A DNA stretch of 64,000 bases from Pseudo-nitzschia pungens (lineage: Eukaryota; Bacillariophyta; Bacillariophyceae; Bacillariales; Bacillariaceae), in the NCBI GenBank assembly GCA_037355855.1, contig CM074762.1, positions 5,518,001 through 5,582,000 of the forward strand. The letters are read 5' to 3'. The first letter of the stretch is position 1, and every line of letters starts with the position of its first letter. Made by a program: the position numbers and the translations under genes. Below, one piece after another: positions 51,691 through 61,865 of this stretch. The notes beneath the pieces are model-generated. The model made no database searches, had not been told where the DNA came from, and saw only the letters and a list, made by a program, of their open reading frames with translations.

Positions 51691-52429
51691 CGGGTTTCAA
51701 AGGGGTAGCAACCGGTACTACAACCGGGTTTGCAACCATATGCATGGTAACATGCACAGTAACATGAATGGTAACAAAAAATACCTTAAGTACCAAGTCA
51801 CCGGGAAATATCAATCAACGTATTAAATTTTCAATACAGCACATTAGAACATTTAAGATGGAGATTCAATTGAACACGGTCCACCCGAGTTAATAGTTAA
51901 AAATTTAACACGTATATTCAAAAAGGTACTTACAATTTAACACGCAGATTCAAAAATCTTCTACAAACGATTACCCAGTTGACCCCGTCAACCCGGTAAA
52001 ACCTGGCCGGTCGGTCGGTCGGTCAGTCGGTCAACCCGGTACAACCCGGCCGGTCGGTCGGTCGGTCAGTCGGTCAACCCGGTACAACCCGGCCGGTCAG
52101 TCGGTCGGTCAACCTGCAACTGGGCAGTCCACCGGGTACCCGGTTGCAGTATCGGTTTGAAACCGGTTGTAGTACCCGTTTGAACCCGTTTGAACCCGTT
52201 TGAACCCGTTTGAACCCGTTTGAACCCGTTTGAACCCATTTGTACCCATCTGTACCCATTTTGCATGTTACCGTGCATGTTATCGTGCATGGGTCGGCCG
52301 CCCAGTACAGAAGATTTTTGAATTTACGTGTTAAATTTTTAACTATTAATACGGTGATTGATATTTATCGTTGATAGTCTGAAATCGTTACTTAAGGTAT
52401 TTTTTGTACTTAAGGTATTTTTTTTTCCC

Positions 52430-52595
52430 GTGCATGTTCCCGTGCATGTTCGGATGCATGTTCCCATGCATGTTACCGTGCATGTTACTGTGCATGTTAC
52501 CGTGCATGTTACCGTGCATGTTACCGTGCATGTTACCGTGCATGTTACCGTGCATGTTACCGTGCATGTTACCGTGCATGTTACCGTGCATCTCC
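52430..52595. repeat. 12-bp array CGTGCATGTTAC, right
   Basis: About thirteen units, mostly exact; reverse complement of 50475-50575. Confidence 0.9.
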
Positions 52596-52818
52596 CGGTG
52601 CACGCAATATTGCCCTGGTTCTGTTAAATACTGTTGAGGATGATTAAAATACTGCATTACTGTATATGTTCATATAGTGACTGTTTTCAATACCAGATCT
52701 GCGTACCGAATTTATCCCCATTTTGGTTTATTACCCTATTAGCGTACCGACCAAAGAATTCCAACCAAAAGTACCCTATCTGCGTTCCCTTCGACTTCAT
52801 TTGTCGTATCTGCGTTCC

Positions 52819-53909
52819 GAGCGCCTCTACGACCCATCAGTTACGGGCTGCGAGTAATCACGAGCAACCTTACTGTGGATACTAGGTTCGGTACGTAAGG
52901 TTTGCTCTTTGACATACTATTACTACTATTACTATGTTGTACTTTGACGTACGTAAATACTAGTTCCTGGTACGGTAACGTTTAGGTACCCGTTCGTTAA
53001 CACACTTATTTTAGGTCTAATCCACACTTTTTACCCACACTTTTAAACTACCCTACCAGTAACCTTACATACATTACCCATGTTCTTCTTCTTCTCCAGC
53101 AATCGAATCACCGAAACACTTGCACCTCGACCGCACCACTCTTAACACTGTTGGGGTTGGGATTGTTGGGTTGTTGGGGTTGTTGTTGGTTTCCGTGGGT
53201 AGGAGTGTAAGTATTAGTAGCAAAGTTAAAAAAGTGTATATTCGCACTTTTCAAAAGTGTGGTTTCGACCCATGTCCTAAGGTTTACGGTAAGGTTAACC
53301 TTAGGTATGGTTGGTGGCTTTCGGTTCGAAGATTACGTAAGGTTTACCGGTATCCTTACCGTACAGTAAGTAACTTACCTTACGTAATTACCGTCCGGTA
53401 AGATTACTTACGCAACGTGTTTGGACCATCCTCTCTGGATTACGATACCGTGATGGTTACGGCAGGTGGATTCTTGTTGCTTTTGAGATAGATTATTTTT
53501 CTAAAAAATACTTCGTATTGATTTTGATGAGATGATTGATTGATTGGGATTGATTCCATTCTTCACTGATTGGACATTGAACATGTGATGTTTTTTTCAC
53601 GTGAAACAAAAGCTACCAGTAACCTTACGAGTGCTAGTACGTAGAGTGGTTGATGCCATACAATACTACTTCTAGCGAATACGGTACCATGTACGCTTAC
53701 GTACTCGAATGTGCTTCGTACCGAAGTACGAAGCACCGCGGTAAGTTACCGGTAATGTTTTTGGAAATGGTCAATGGTCGACAATGCAAACACTTGCAAC
53801 GGTACTCGTACTCGTACCCCTACACGTACCTTTGCACTTCATCAGCTAGCAACGCAGCGCAACGGCAAGAACGAAGGAACGAAGGAAGGAACGAAATAGT
53901 AGGCGAATC
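52819..53909. other. Intergenic region upstream of the dioxygenase gene
   Basis: No supported gene; an open frame at 53120-53401 lacks protein character. It is rich in ACCTTAC/GTAAGGTTA motifs (52870, 53065, 53275-53400, 53620) and TACGGTA. The promoter of the next gene should lie here. Confidence 0.6.
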
Positions 53910-55697
53910 ATGTTTCCGGGTAGGCGTTTCTCCCGCGGCGGTGTGCTGCTGACAACAACACTGTTGCTCGGAATCCTTTCGGTGGAGCTGTCGGTCCCGG
54001 GAGGAGCGTTCGAGTGCCAGGCATTTTGTCCCTCTCGATCGCTGCAAGCACCGCAGGGGTCGATTTTGGTATCGATGCCTTTGCCTTTGCCGATTCCTAT
54101 GCCGATTCCTAAGCCGATCCTTGTTCCCATGCCCATGGCGCAATCGACGTTGGCATCACTTCCAACCGGTTTTGGATCGCCCTCGCTTTCCACCGATCGT
54201 GATTTTCCCCTGCGGCGTCGTCCCGTACTGGCAATGGTCTCTTCCTCCACACCTTCCTCCGTGGTTTCCACGGTGGACGACGACGGCAACAACGGCTCCC
54301 ACCGTCGTTTCATGTACATGACGGAGGAAGAGGATCGCTTGCTCAAGGAAAAGGGCGACCTCGAAGAACGTCTCATGCAGCGCCCGACTCCGCTCAAGGC
54401 GCTCAAGCTGACCGGCTTGGCCAGGCCTGCCGGTGTTGGGGCGGGAAAGGGGATGGGAGGAGGTTTCGGTGGCGGTTTTGGAGGAGCGGGAGGTAAAGCG
54501 GGCAAGAAAAAGGGCGGCAAGGCAAGGCAAGCCTCCAAGAAACAGCAGCCCGCGGCACGAACCAAAACTGCGACCACGGCCACGGCCACGGCCACTGCCT
54601 CCCCCGCCGTCCGCGCGCTGACCCGGGCCATCCGGGAGGACGGTCTGGTCCGCATCGACAACGTCTTGAGTCCTCGAACAGCCGACGACCTCCGGGAGTA
54701 CCTGATCGATTTGCGCAAGCGCGCCCGGGAGGGCGTCGAGTCCGGAACCATCGAGAACAGCCAGGAACGATTTGCCGACGTCCTCCTCAACCAGAACCGG
54801 TGCGATCTCAAGATCCCGCTGGGTCCCCAGCCCGTCCACGAGGCGCTGCTGGATCTGTTGAACGACGAATCAGAAAACGCGAGCACCAGCACCAGCACCA
54901 CTGCCAACCCGTCTTTGGTGAGGAGCGTCATCGAGGGCGTCTTTGACCACTACAACGACAACAAGGGCGGCTACGGCTACAAGGGCTCGGACGCTTCTCT
55001 GTGGGAGCTCAATTGCTTCATGAGCAATTCCGGTGCCCGTCGGCAGCTAGTCCACGCCGATTGCGTCTGCCTCGAGGCCGTTCCGGGACTCTCTCACACC
55101 GACACCAACACTCCCGGGGAGGACGCCGGGGAACCCATCCTGCTGACGTGTTTCGTGGCCCTCCAGGATATCGACGCGTCCATGGGACCGACGGTGTTCA
55201 TGCCCGGTACGCACAACATTCGGTCCCACAACGTCTTTTTCGAAACCGGCCGGGACGCCGACTCGACGCGCTCCGGGGACGCTGACGCTGATATCGGCGT
55301 CGAACGATCCGCCGAAACCACCGTCGTTTCGTCGTCATCGTCGTCGTCGTCGCCCAAGAACGATCTGATGGCCTCCAGCAGGTCGGTCGTCGGAGCCCCC
55401 CTCCCCAAGGGATCCTGCATACTCTTCGATCCGCGGGTCCTGCACTGCGCGGGGGCGAACGCCTGTTCGGATCCCCACCACACCCGGGCCCTCTTTTACG
55501 TCACCTTCAAGAACCCAAAGGTGGACAGCCCCGGGTGTCCGTCGACGAGCGGGTACGGCATCGCGACGGCCGAGCTGACCATGAACGAGCTCGTCTCGGA
55601 CCTGCTGGTGATGGAGCGGGGGGCTGGTGACGAAGGCGGTGGCGATGACAATGATCCTGCTGCGCGGCGGGTGCCGCTGCTGGCATCGTTTCCGTGA
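53910..55697 (+). CDS. PhyH-like 2-oxoglutarate/Fe(II) dioxygenase
   Basis: 595 aa from ATG 53910, GC-rich codon use unlike the transposons. The likely reaction is 2-oxoglutarate-dependent hydroxylation; the substrate is unknown. The fold of the phytanoyl-CoA dioxygenase family is seen in VRIDNVLSPRTADDLREYL (about 248-266). Iron ligands are H382-x-D384 (VHADCVC) and H512 (VLHCAGAN); R526 (TRALFYVTF) fits the 2-oxoglutarate-binding Arg. The N-terminus has a hydrophobic signal (LLTTTLLLGILSVEL) then GAFECQAF-CPS, which resembles the ASAFAP site of diatom plastid preproteins. A Gly/Lys-rich linker (about 175-215) and a Ser run (about 473-484) are low-complexity. No intron seen. Confidence 0.85.
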   Translation: MFPGRRFSRGGVLLTTTLLLGILSVELSVPGGAFECQAFCPSRSLQAPQGSILVSMPLPLPIPMPIPKPILVPMPMAQSTLASLPTGFGSPSLSTDRDFPLRRRPVLAMVSSSTPSSVVSTVDDDGNNGSHRRFMYMTEEEDRLLKEKGDLEERLMQRPTPLKALKLTGLARPAGVGAGKGMGGGFGGGFGGAGGKAGKKKGGKARQASKKQQPAARTKTATTATATATASPAVRALTRAIREDGLVRIDNVLSPRTADDLREYLIDLRKRAREGVESGTIENSQERFADVLLNQNRCDLKIPLGPQPVHEALLDLLNDESENASTSTSTTANPSLVRSVIEGVFDHYNDNKGGYGYKGSDASLWELNCFMSNSGARRQLVHADCVCLEAVPGLSHTDTNTPGEDAGEPILLTCFVALQDIDASMGPTVFMPGTHNIRSHNVFFETGRDADSTRSGDADADIGVERSAETTVVSSSSSSSSPKNDLMASSRSVVGAPLPKGSCILFDPRVLHCAGANACSDPHHTRALFYVTFKNPKVDSPGCPSTSGYGIATAELTMNELVSDLLVMERGAGDEGGGDDNDPAARRVPLLASFP

Positions 55698-56045
55698 GAA
55701 AGAAGGGCAGGGATGTACGGCAACAACACAAAACAACACAACACAACAGAACACAACACAATGCAATGTCATAAAACGCAACGCAACGGAATCACGGAAT
55801 AAAACCCATTTCTCACGACAATAGACAAGAAAACGAATTACCTCCACGGAGAGACAGCTATAGCAAAAGCATTATTTTACCATGTGGTTTCCAGCAATTC
55901 ATGGCTAGTGCACGTAGTAACTACTGTACAACAGATTGAGATTGATTTGCAGTCGACCGTTCTCGTGGTTTGGACTCGACGTCGACGTCGACGTCGACTC
56001 GACTCGATCCGACGTCGATCGTCGACGTCGACTCCACTCACGCGC
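55698..56045. other. Convergent intergenic region
   Basis: 348 bp between two convergent genes, with an AACACAACACAACA run (55720-55765) and a CGACGTCGACGTCGAC microsatellite (55975-56035). Confidence 0.6.
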
Positions 56046-57359
56046 TCATCGTGCCGTCGTCGATTTGCACGATCGGCCGGCTTCGATCATGGTTTTTCGC
56101 TGGTCCCATCCCGGCAGCGGTGCGTTCTCGGTGGGCCGTCTCAATCCGAGCTTTTTGGCGTACGTTTCGCGCTCACCGTCACCGTCGTTGTCACCGTCGT
56201 TGTCACCGTTGCCGCTTGTTGTTGGTGCGCTTCCCCAAAACAGGCTCGGGTAACACTTTGCAATTTCCACGTCGTCCGCCATGTGCTGCCGGCTGGTGGT
56301 CCCCACCAGGCAGGTCTGCGATCCCATCGACATGACGAATCCCAGCAGGAGCTGGGCCGGCGTCACCCCCTTGGCCTCGGCCATGTCCTTGTTGTTGCGT
56401 CCGAAACCGCTGCTCCCGTTGAGCAACCAAAAGCGCTGGACCTGGACGTTGTGCTTCGCAAACACCTCTTCCATGTTGATGTCGTATCCGCGGTTGGAGT
56501 GGAAGCGGTTCTGGACGATTCTCGGCGGGATCTTGACCGATCCCACAAAGGTCTCGAACCAATCCGCGTCGTGGATGCTGGTGAGACCCAGGTGCTTGAT
56601 GGTCCCCTCCCCGACGAGCTCCTCCATGACGGTCCAGGCCCTTGCCATCTCGGCGTCGTCCCACCGACTGGCGCGAAAATTGTGAAAGACGAGCGCATCC
56701 AGGTAGTCCGTTTGCAGGTTTTGGAGACTGATTTTCACCGACAATCGGACCTGCTCCTCGATGGTCTCGGGCTCTGTGTCGGGATCGAGGGGATCCCTCA
56801 AAAAATCGGTCTTGCTTCGAAAGGGCACGAAGCAGGTCTGCAAAAAGATCTCGCTCCGGTCCAGTCCCGAGGCCCTCCAGCCGTGTCCGACCCCCGATTC
56901 GTTGTGGGAAGAGTGGTGTCCGCCCGTCACGACGTGTCGGAATCCCTCGCGGAGGGCCTGCTCGACGAGTTCGGAGGTCCTCTCCTTGAGGCCCTTGGTG
57001 CCGTAGGCGAGCGGGGTCTTGTAGGAGACCTCGGATTTGTCTCGGACCTCGGAGGTTGGTTTGGCGGTTGGCGATGGAGTTGGCGATGGAGTTGTTTTTT
57101 CGGGTGGCGACGGTGGCGATGGTTTTGCAGCCGTTGCTGTTGCTGTTGCTGTTGCTTTTTCTGCTTCTGCTTCCGCTTCCGCTGTCGTTTCGATTTCCGG
57201 TTGGATGAGATTGTCGTATTTGTAACCGCGGGGCAGAGTGGTGGACCAGATGAATGTCACAAAGCACGCGGCAATCGCGAGATACCGCAGCGTTTGTCGG
57301 CGGTGGAATGCTGTTTCGTTTGCATTCTTGTTTCGTTTTCGTCGTGCAATTGTCACCAT
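56046..57359 (-). CDS. Membrane-anchored aldo/keto-reductase-like protein, catalytic residues lost
   Basis: 437 aa from ATG 57359; the frame is open a little upstream without ATG. The N-terminus has a basic stretch and one membrane segment (about 24-40, YLAIAACFVTFIW), suggesting a signal-anchor protein. A Glu/Ala/Pro-rich stalk (about 55-105) precedes the AKR domain. The fold shows in LVEQALREGFRHV, TDYLDALVFHNF, KHLGLTSIHDADWFE and GVTPAQLLLGFVMSMG. At the tetrad, V144 stands for Asp and H149 for Tyr (RHVVTGGHHSSHNE), and C176 for Lys (FLQTCF); only H226 remains. It is probably not a normal reductase. It converges with the dioxygenase gene. Confidence 0.8.
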   Translation of the reverse strand: MVTIARRKRNKNANETAFHRRQTLRYLAIAACFVTFIWSTTLPRGYKYDNLIQPEIETTAEAEAEAEKATATATATAAKPSPPSPPEKTTPSPTPSPTAKPTSEVRDKSEVSYKTPLAYGTKGLKERTSELVEQALREGFRHVVTGGHHSSHNESGVGHGWRASGLDRSEIFLQTCFVPFRSKTDFLRDPLDPDTEPETIEEQVRLSVKISLQNLQTDYLDALVFHNFRASRWDDAEMARAWTVMEELVGEGTIKHLGLTSIHDADWFETFVGSVKIPPRIVQNRFHSNRGYDINMEEVFAKHNVQVQRFWLLNGSSGFGRNNKDMAEAKGVTPAQLLLGFVMSMGSQTCLVGTTSRQHMADDVEIAKCYPSLFWGSAPTTSGNGDNDGDNDGDGERETYAKKLGLRRPTENAPLPGWDQRKTMIEAGRSCKSTTAR

Positions 57360-57594
57360 GCTTGTTCGTTTTCTTTGTTCGATCAAACAGGGATGACGAG
57401 ATGATTAAACTGACCGACTGGATTGATGGACTGATTGATGGACTGATTCATTGATTGAAAAAGGATTCTCTCCTCCTCGAAACGATTGTGTGACGAGGAA
57501 TGGGGAAACATGATTATTTTTTTCGATCGAACAACTCTACTGTAACTTAGGTACAAGCGTATTACTGGTATTAAAAAATGTCTTCAAAGTATTA
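57360..57594. other. Upstream region of the AKR-like gene
   Basis: Contains GATTGATGGACTGATTGATG repeats at 57418-57455; promoter not recognisable. Confidence 0.4.
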
Positions 57595-57685
57595 CTACAA
57601 AATTCCTATCAGCTGTCCCCCGGTTCTACATCGTCAACTACTAATTTCTACGGAAACTGGGGGACAGCTGATAGGAATTCCGTAG
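57595..57685. mobile_element. 91-bp TA MITE
   Basis: Starts CTACAAAATTCCTATCAGCT, ends GGAATTCCGTAG, with TA on both sides (57593-57594, 57686-57687). Arms of about 35 bp are almost perfectly complementary. Same family as 36950-37040. Confidence 0.9.
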
Positions 57686-57952
57686 TATTCTTATCTTTTG
57701 TCGTAAGGTTACTAGCAATTGTAGGTAACCTTATTCAATGAAGGAAGCGGTAAGTTTAACCTTACGATACGATGGGTCATAATTTGTCGCGCTGCGGGGG
57801 CTACGGTAACTTTACGTAATTTACGGCACGATTGTCGATAAACGGATGTAAAAGAGTGAGGGTTTAGTCACTATTCACTAGGGATTCAACCTTACACGAA
57901 AAACAAACAGAAATACTCGTACTTTCATTTTTTTAAAATATTCTTTCCCTTA

Positions 57953-58589
57953 CTACGGTTCGCCTAACAATTGAGCTATGTCGTATCTCTGGAAACCAGA
58001 AGAAAACGACCGAAGATAGAAGATAGAAATAGATGTGTTGATAATTTCTGAATTAAAGAATTATGAATGAAATTAGATAAAAGATAAAATAGAATGTTTC
58101 TCGCGTCGTGTTGATAGAATTCAAATAGACGTAGAGAAACTTTTGAATGGTTTTGAAGAACATAAAGAACATAAAGAACAGTTCTTCAAAGAACCTAAAA
58201 AGTCATAGAGAACCTGAGTCGGGGACATCAGTCATAGAGAACCTTGAAGTTGATAGAAACAGTGTTTGTTTCTTAATTCATAAATAGATTGTTTCTTGTG
58301 TGTCGTAGTCTTGAGACATACGACAAGCTAAAAGTTTTTTTACCGGACACGTACCAAAAAAAAGAACCGTAACCCCCTGCTTAGAAAAAATTGAATCATA
58401 GTAAAGAGATCACTGAAAACCCTCAGACCGTCATCATTGACATGTATTGACAGACTCAGAGGGGGGTCTGAGGGTTTTCAGTGATCTCTTTACTGTGAGT
58501 CAATTTTTTCCAAGCAGGGGGTTACGGTTCTTTTTTTTGGTACGTGTCCGGTAAAAAAACTTTTAGCTCAATTGTTAGGCGATCCGTAG
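57953..58589. mobile_element. Palindromic MITE containing a solo LTR
   Basis: Terminal repeats CTACGGTTCGCCTAACAATT and the complement of AATTGTTAGGCGATCCGTAG are flanked by TA (57951-57952, 58590-58591). Without the solo LTR the element is about 290 bp with ~135-bp arms (AACTTTTAGCTCAATTGTTAGG and so on) and a short loop near 58435. The TA duplication fits a Tc1/mariner-type MITE. Confidence 0.85.
57979..58325 (-). repeat. Solo LTR of gypsy family G1
   Basis: 347 bp, reverse complement of the LTR at 733-1084 with moderate divergence. The 5-bp duplication AGCTA is at 57974-57978 and 58326-58330. LTR-LTR recombination has removed the interior. Confidence 0.92.
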
Positions 58590-58591
58590 TA

Positions 58592-58932
58592 CCGTAAGGT
58601 TACCGGTACAGGTAAGTTATGTCATCTGGGGGGAAGATTGTGTTACCAGTACTGTACTTATGCCACTCATTAATTTTGAGGACAGGTGAAGTAAGGTTTA
58701 AGCTTATCGTTCGTGGTAACTTTTGTTGTTGGGGATGTGCTACGGTATTTTTTTTGTGCCTCTCTGCTACACACACGGATTATTCTACGTAGTACGGCTC
58801 TACTTCGTACGGTAAACCTTACGTTTTCTTCAAAATGCCACTAAAATTGTCATTATTGCAAATGCAAGCCCAAGTGCGAAACGCTCACAAAACAGAAACA
58901 AGAAAAGAGTACGAGTAACGCCTAGGAAGAAC
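58592..58932. other. Upstream region of the LRR gene
   Basis: Contains GTAAGGTTACCGGTA (58592), GTAAGGTTTAAG (58690) and GGTAAACCTTACG (58810) motifs. No gene. Confidence 0.5.
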
Positions 58933-58968
58933 ATGCATCCGGAAAAACAAGCGGTTGTCCAAGGGAAA

Positions 58969-58999
<31 letters not shown>

Positions 59000-60998
59000 A
59001 ATCATCCACCCCGAAAGACAATGCAACCAGACCGCTAACGCAAGAGTCCGTTGTGGCAACGCCAGCGGTGCCCGACCAAAATTCCGAACAGGAAAAAGCC
59101 ACACCGGAATCTCTGCCGCCATCCGCAACTTTTTCCAAAAACGACACTTCTTTCTCCGCGAGAGACACGAGTAATCAAACCCTCAACATGAGCGCCAGAA
59201 CTTCGACACCGGGTGCCTTTTTCGTTCCCAATCCGCTCGGCGCGTCCACCGCTGCAGCTCCAGCTCCAGCTCCAGCCACAGCTCGAGCTTACAACACCTA
59301 CGAGGACGGCGATGAAACCTCCTTTGACGTGGAGCCTCCGGTCCTCGTCCGAGCGGAACGCATCGCGGTGGCCGAGGTGGCGTATCCCGAGCAATTGAAT
59401 CCAAGCCGTGAGACGGGGAGCGCACAGGATGCCGACAAGAGAACCTCTCGGTGGATCCAGTGGATCCTCGCAGCCGCGTCGGCGGTGATTGTGCTGGTGA
59501 TCCTTTTGTGGATGGTGGGGAGGGAAGATCCGGTGCCGTCCACGCCCCAGCAACCCCAACAAATGGAGCGAAGGGCGTCGATAATCGACGTCCTCTCTCC
59601 GTTTGTCGTGGGCAACCCGGACGTCTTTGATCCCGACTCGCCCGGGGCATCGAGCGATCGGATCAAAGCGCTGGAGTGGCTCGTGGCTACCGATCCGATG
59701 CAGATCGAACCCTCCTCGGACGAAAACATCCACAAGCTTCGCCAGCGCTTTGTGCTCGCCCTTGTGTACTATTCCACAAAGGGCGACAACTGGGACGAGA
59801 AATACTGGTATTTGTCGCGTTTCGACGAGTGCTCGTGGAACTCGGTGCGCTCGACCGCCAAAGTGAACGATGCGATCTGGTTGCCGAGCGAAGGCTTCGA
59901 GGCGAAGGGAAACCTGTGCAACGAGGACGGATGGCTCACGGATTTGAACATATGTGAGTCGCGTCATTTTTGCGAGCACACGTGCCTACCAACGCAGCAT
60001 CTGTACCGGTATGCGCTACAACGTTTTGGTGGAGAATACCTCGAAATTGGCTGTCGGTCTCGTGCGAGCTTTGCACTCGTCTTATGTTTGTTTGTGTTTG
60101 TTTGCTTGTTTGCTTGCTTGTTTGTTTGTTTGTCGGTTTTATTATTGCTTTCCATTGCTTTCCATTCCATTCCCTCTGTCGGGCATTCTCATTCCGTCTG
60201 TGACTGTTCTCACCTTGGATCTACCATATGGTTATTCCTCGCACCAAACCACGCACGAAAACGAATTGACGAAACGATGCGCTCTGAAACGTAACGTAAC
60301 GTAACGATACAAAACGGCAAACAGATTGGAACAACATGGCCGGAACCCTGCCACCCGAGATAGGCTACTTTAAGAAATCCTTGAAAACATTGGTTATGGC
60401 TGGTGGAGCCTTACAAGGGACCATTCCGGAGTCCTATGGCGAGTTCGAGACTTTGGAAAATTTGTCCCTCTTCGACAATTGCCTAACGGGGATGATTCCG
60501 GATGGACTCACCGAGAGTCCCACCCTGGAAATATTCAACCTGTACAGCAACCAAGGCCTGTACGGTTCCCTCAACGGCCTTTGCAACCATTCGGTCTACA
60601 GAGACGGAATTGTTGTGGCCGCGGCCGATAACTGCAACACCAACGAAACCGATTACGGAGTCGACTGCGACTGCTGCAGCTGCTGCGACCCCGACAACTA
60701 TTGGTGCGTCAACCCGATCTGGGGTAGCTTTCACGTCCATTACACGGGCATGACCGAGGATGGATACATGAAAAACTTTCAAAAGCCTTGCATGTCGGAA
60801 GAGCAGAAAGCATGGGTCGACGAGAATTGTCCCTGCCTGATTGTGATGCCAGGCGTTGGCAACAACCAGTGCACTACCAATTGCAGTGCCGTGGATGCCA
60901 TTCCTATCAAAACGTATTGGAGTGAGGACAGCAACAATGACGAACGACATCTTTTGTTGAGACAAAGTGGCCAAACGAAGAACGGACAGACAAAATAA
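58933..60998 (+). CDS. Single-pass transmembrane LRR protein, two exons
   Basis: Exons 58933-59953 and 60325-60998 give 564 aa; ATG 58933. The N-terminal ~175 residues are acidic/Pro/Ala-rich (a DADADADADA run). A membrane helix follows at about 175-197 (WIQWILAAASAVIVLVILLW). The outer part starts with SDRIKALEWLVATDP and LRQRFVLALVYYSTKGDNWD, a cap typical of diatom LRR proteins. LRRs run across the splice site (LNIYWNNMAGTLPPEIG, GALQGTIPESYG, NCLTGMIPDGL), then a Cys-rich end (DCDCCSCCD). The topology suggests a surface or endomembrane receptor-like protein. There is no kinase domain. Retaining the intron would insert a low-complexity Phe/Cys/Leu stretch. Confidence 0.88.
59954..60324 (+). 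other. Intron of the LRR gene
   Basis: 371 bp, GTGAGT donor and ACAG acceptor. Removing it keeps phase (1021 + 674 nt = 565 codons) and completes an LRR (DLNI-YWNNM). It includes a TTTGTTTGCTTGT-rich pyrimidine/purine stretch at 60085-60135. Confidence 0.88.
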
Positions 60999-61769
60999 TG
61001 AAGGAAACACAGTTCAAAGGAGAAGAAACACAGTTCGGAGGAGAAGACAAACAAGACATTGAAACAGATGGCGAGAGGTGCAAACTATCAAATATTTCAA
61101 GCTCACAAAGTCAATACTGAAAAGACAAATATGGTGAATCTGCGAAGAAGACAAGACAGTTGGACATATATTTTATATCTCCAACTGAAGGTACTTAGAA
61201 CAGTGATAAAAGGGATATTGGCGAGCTTACGACAGGAAGAGGTTTAGGAATGATTTACAACGATTGTTGGGATTATTGGAGGAGAATACCTGGCTCATAT
61301 TTTGTAAAAGATTTAATCCAATAAAGTAACACTTCTATTAACCCGTATATTACAACCATCTCAACAATTTTTAGCTGCTCTTTTCCTCTTGTCTGGATGC
61401 GATTTTTGCGGACGATAGTATGATGGTTCACACTACACTACACTACACACATTCCGGGACCGGTACGAGTACAGTCGAACATAAAAGCGGGAATGCATTC
61501 CTACGAACCGGGATTTGAGATATTGCTACGAGAGACCAACACAAACACAAACACAAACACAAACAACTACACCTACACCTACTACTACACAAACAACAAG
61601 TCACCAACGTCGAGACTCTCCTCCTGGCCTGCTCTGTGGCGCAGAACGGCCGGCACGCACCGGAACTTGTTGCGACCCCGACGACACGCTGCCACCACGA
61701 CGGAAAAAGTCCTCCGTCCTCCGGATCGCCTTCTGGCAAATGAGGATCCCATCGCCGGCGTCAACCTAC

Positions 61770-61865
61770 TCGTACTACTACTAGTAGCAGTAGTAGCAGT
61801 AGTAGCAGTAGTACTAGTAGTAGTAGTACTGCTACTAGTACTACTAGCTACTACTGCTACTAGTA
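61770..61865. repeat. (ACT/AGT)n microsatellite
   Basis: Triplets of CTA, TAG and CAG in both orientations, able to fold back; a similar block lies at 62026-62100. Confidence 0.8.

Larger units (their letters stand above)
50265..52818. mobile_element. Fold-back DNA transposon made of tandem arrays, 2.55 kb
   Basis: The ends GGAACGCAGATACGAC and GTCGTATCTGCGTTCC begin ~135-bp terminal inverted repeats (50265-50400; 52690-52818). The eight bases outside (50257-50264 and 52819-52826) agree at six positions, consistent with a decayed 8-bp duplication. No coding capacity. The interior holds arrays of GTAACATGCACG, of GGGTTCAAAC/GTTTGAACCC, of ACCGGTTTGT, and a 62-bp unit; left and right arrays are partly complementary. 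Confidence 0.8.

Noticed and set aside
53120..53401. 93-codon plus frame with a hydrophobic start
   Set aside because: Low-complexity GTTGGGGTT and GTAAGGTTA repeats; no conserved features.
54156..54839. 227-codon minus frame
   Set aside because: Antisense to the dioxygenase in GC-rich sequence.
59035..59979. 314-codon minus frame
   Set aside because: Antisense to LRR exon 1.
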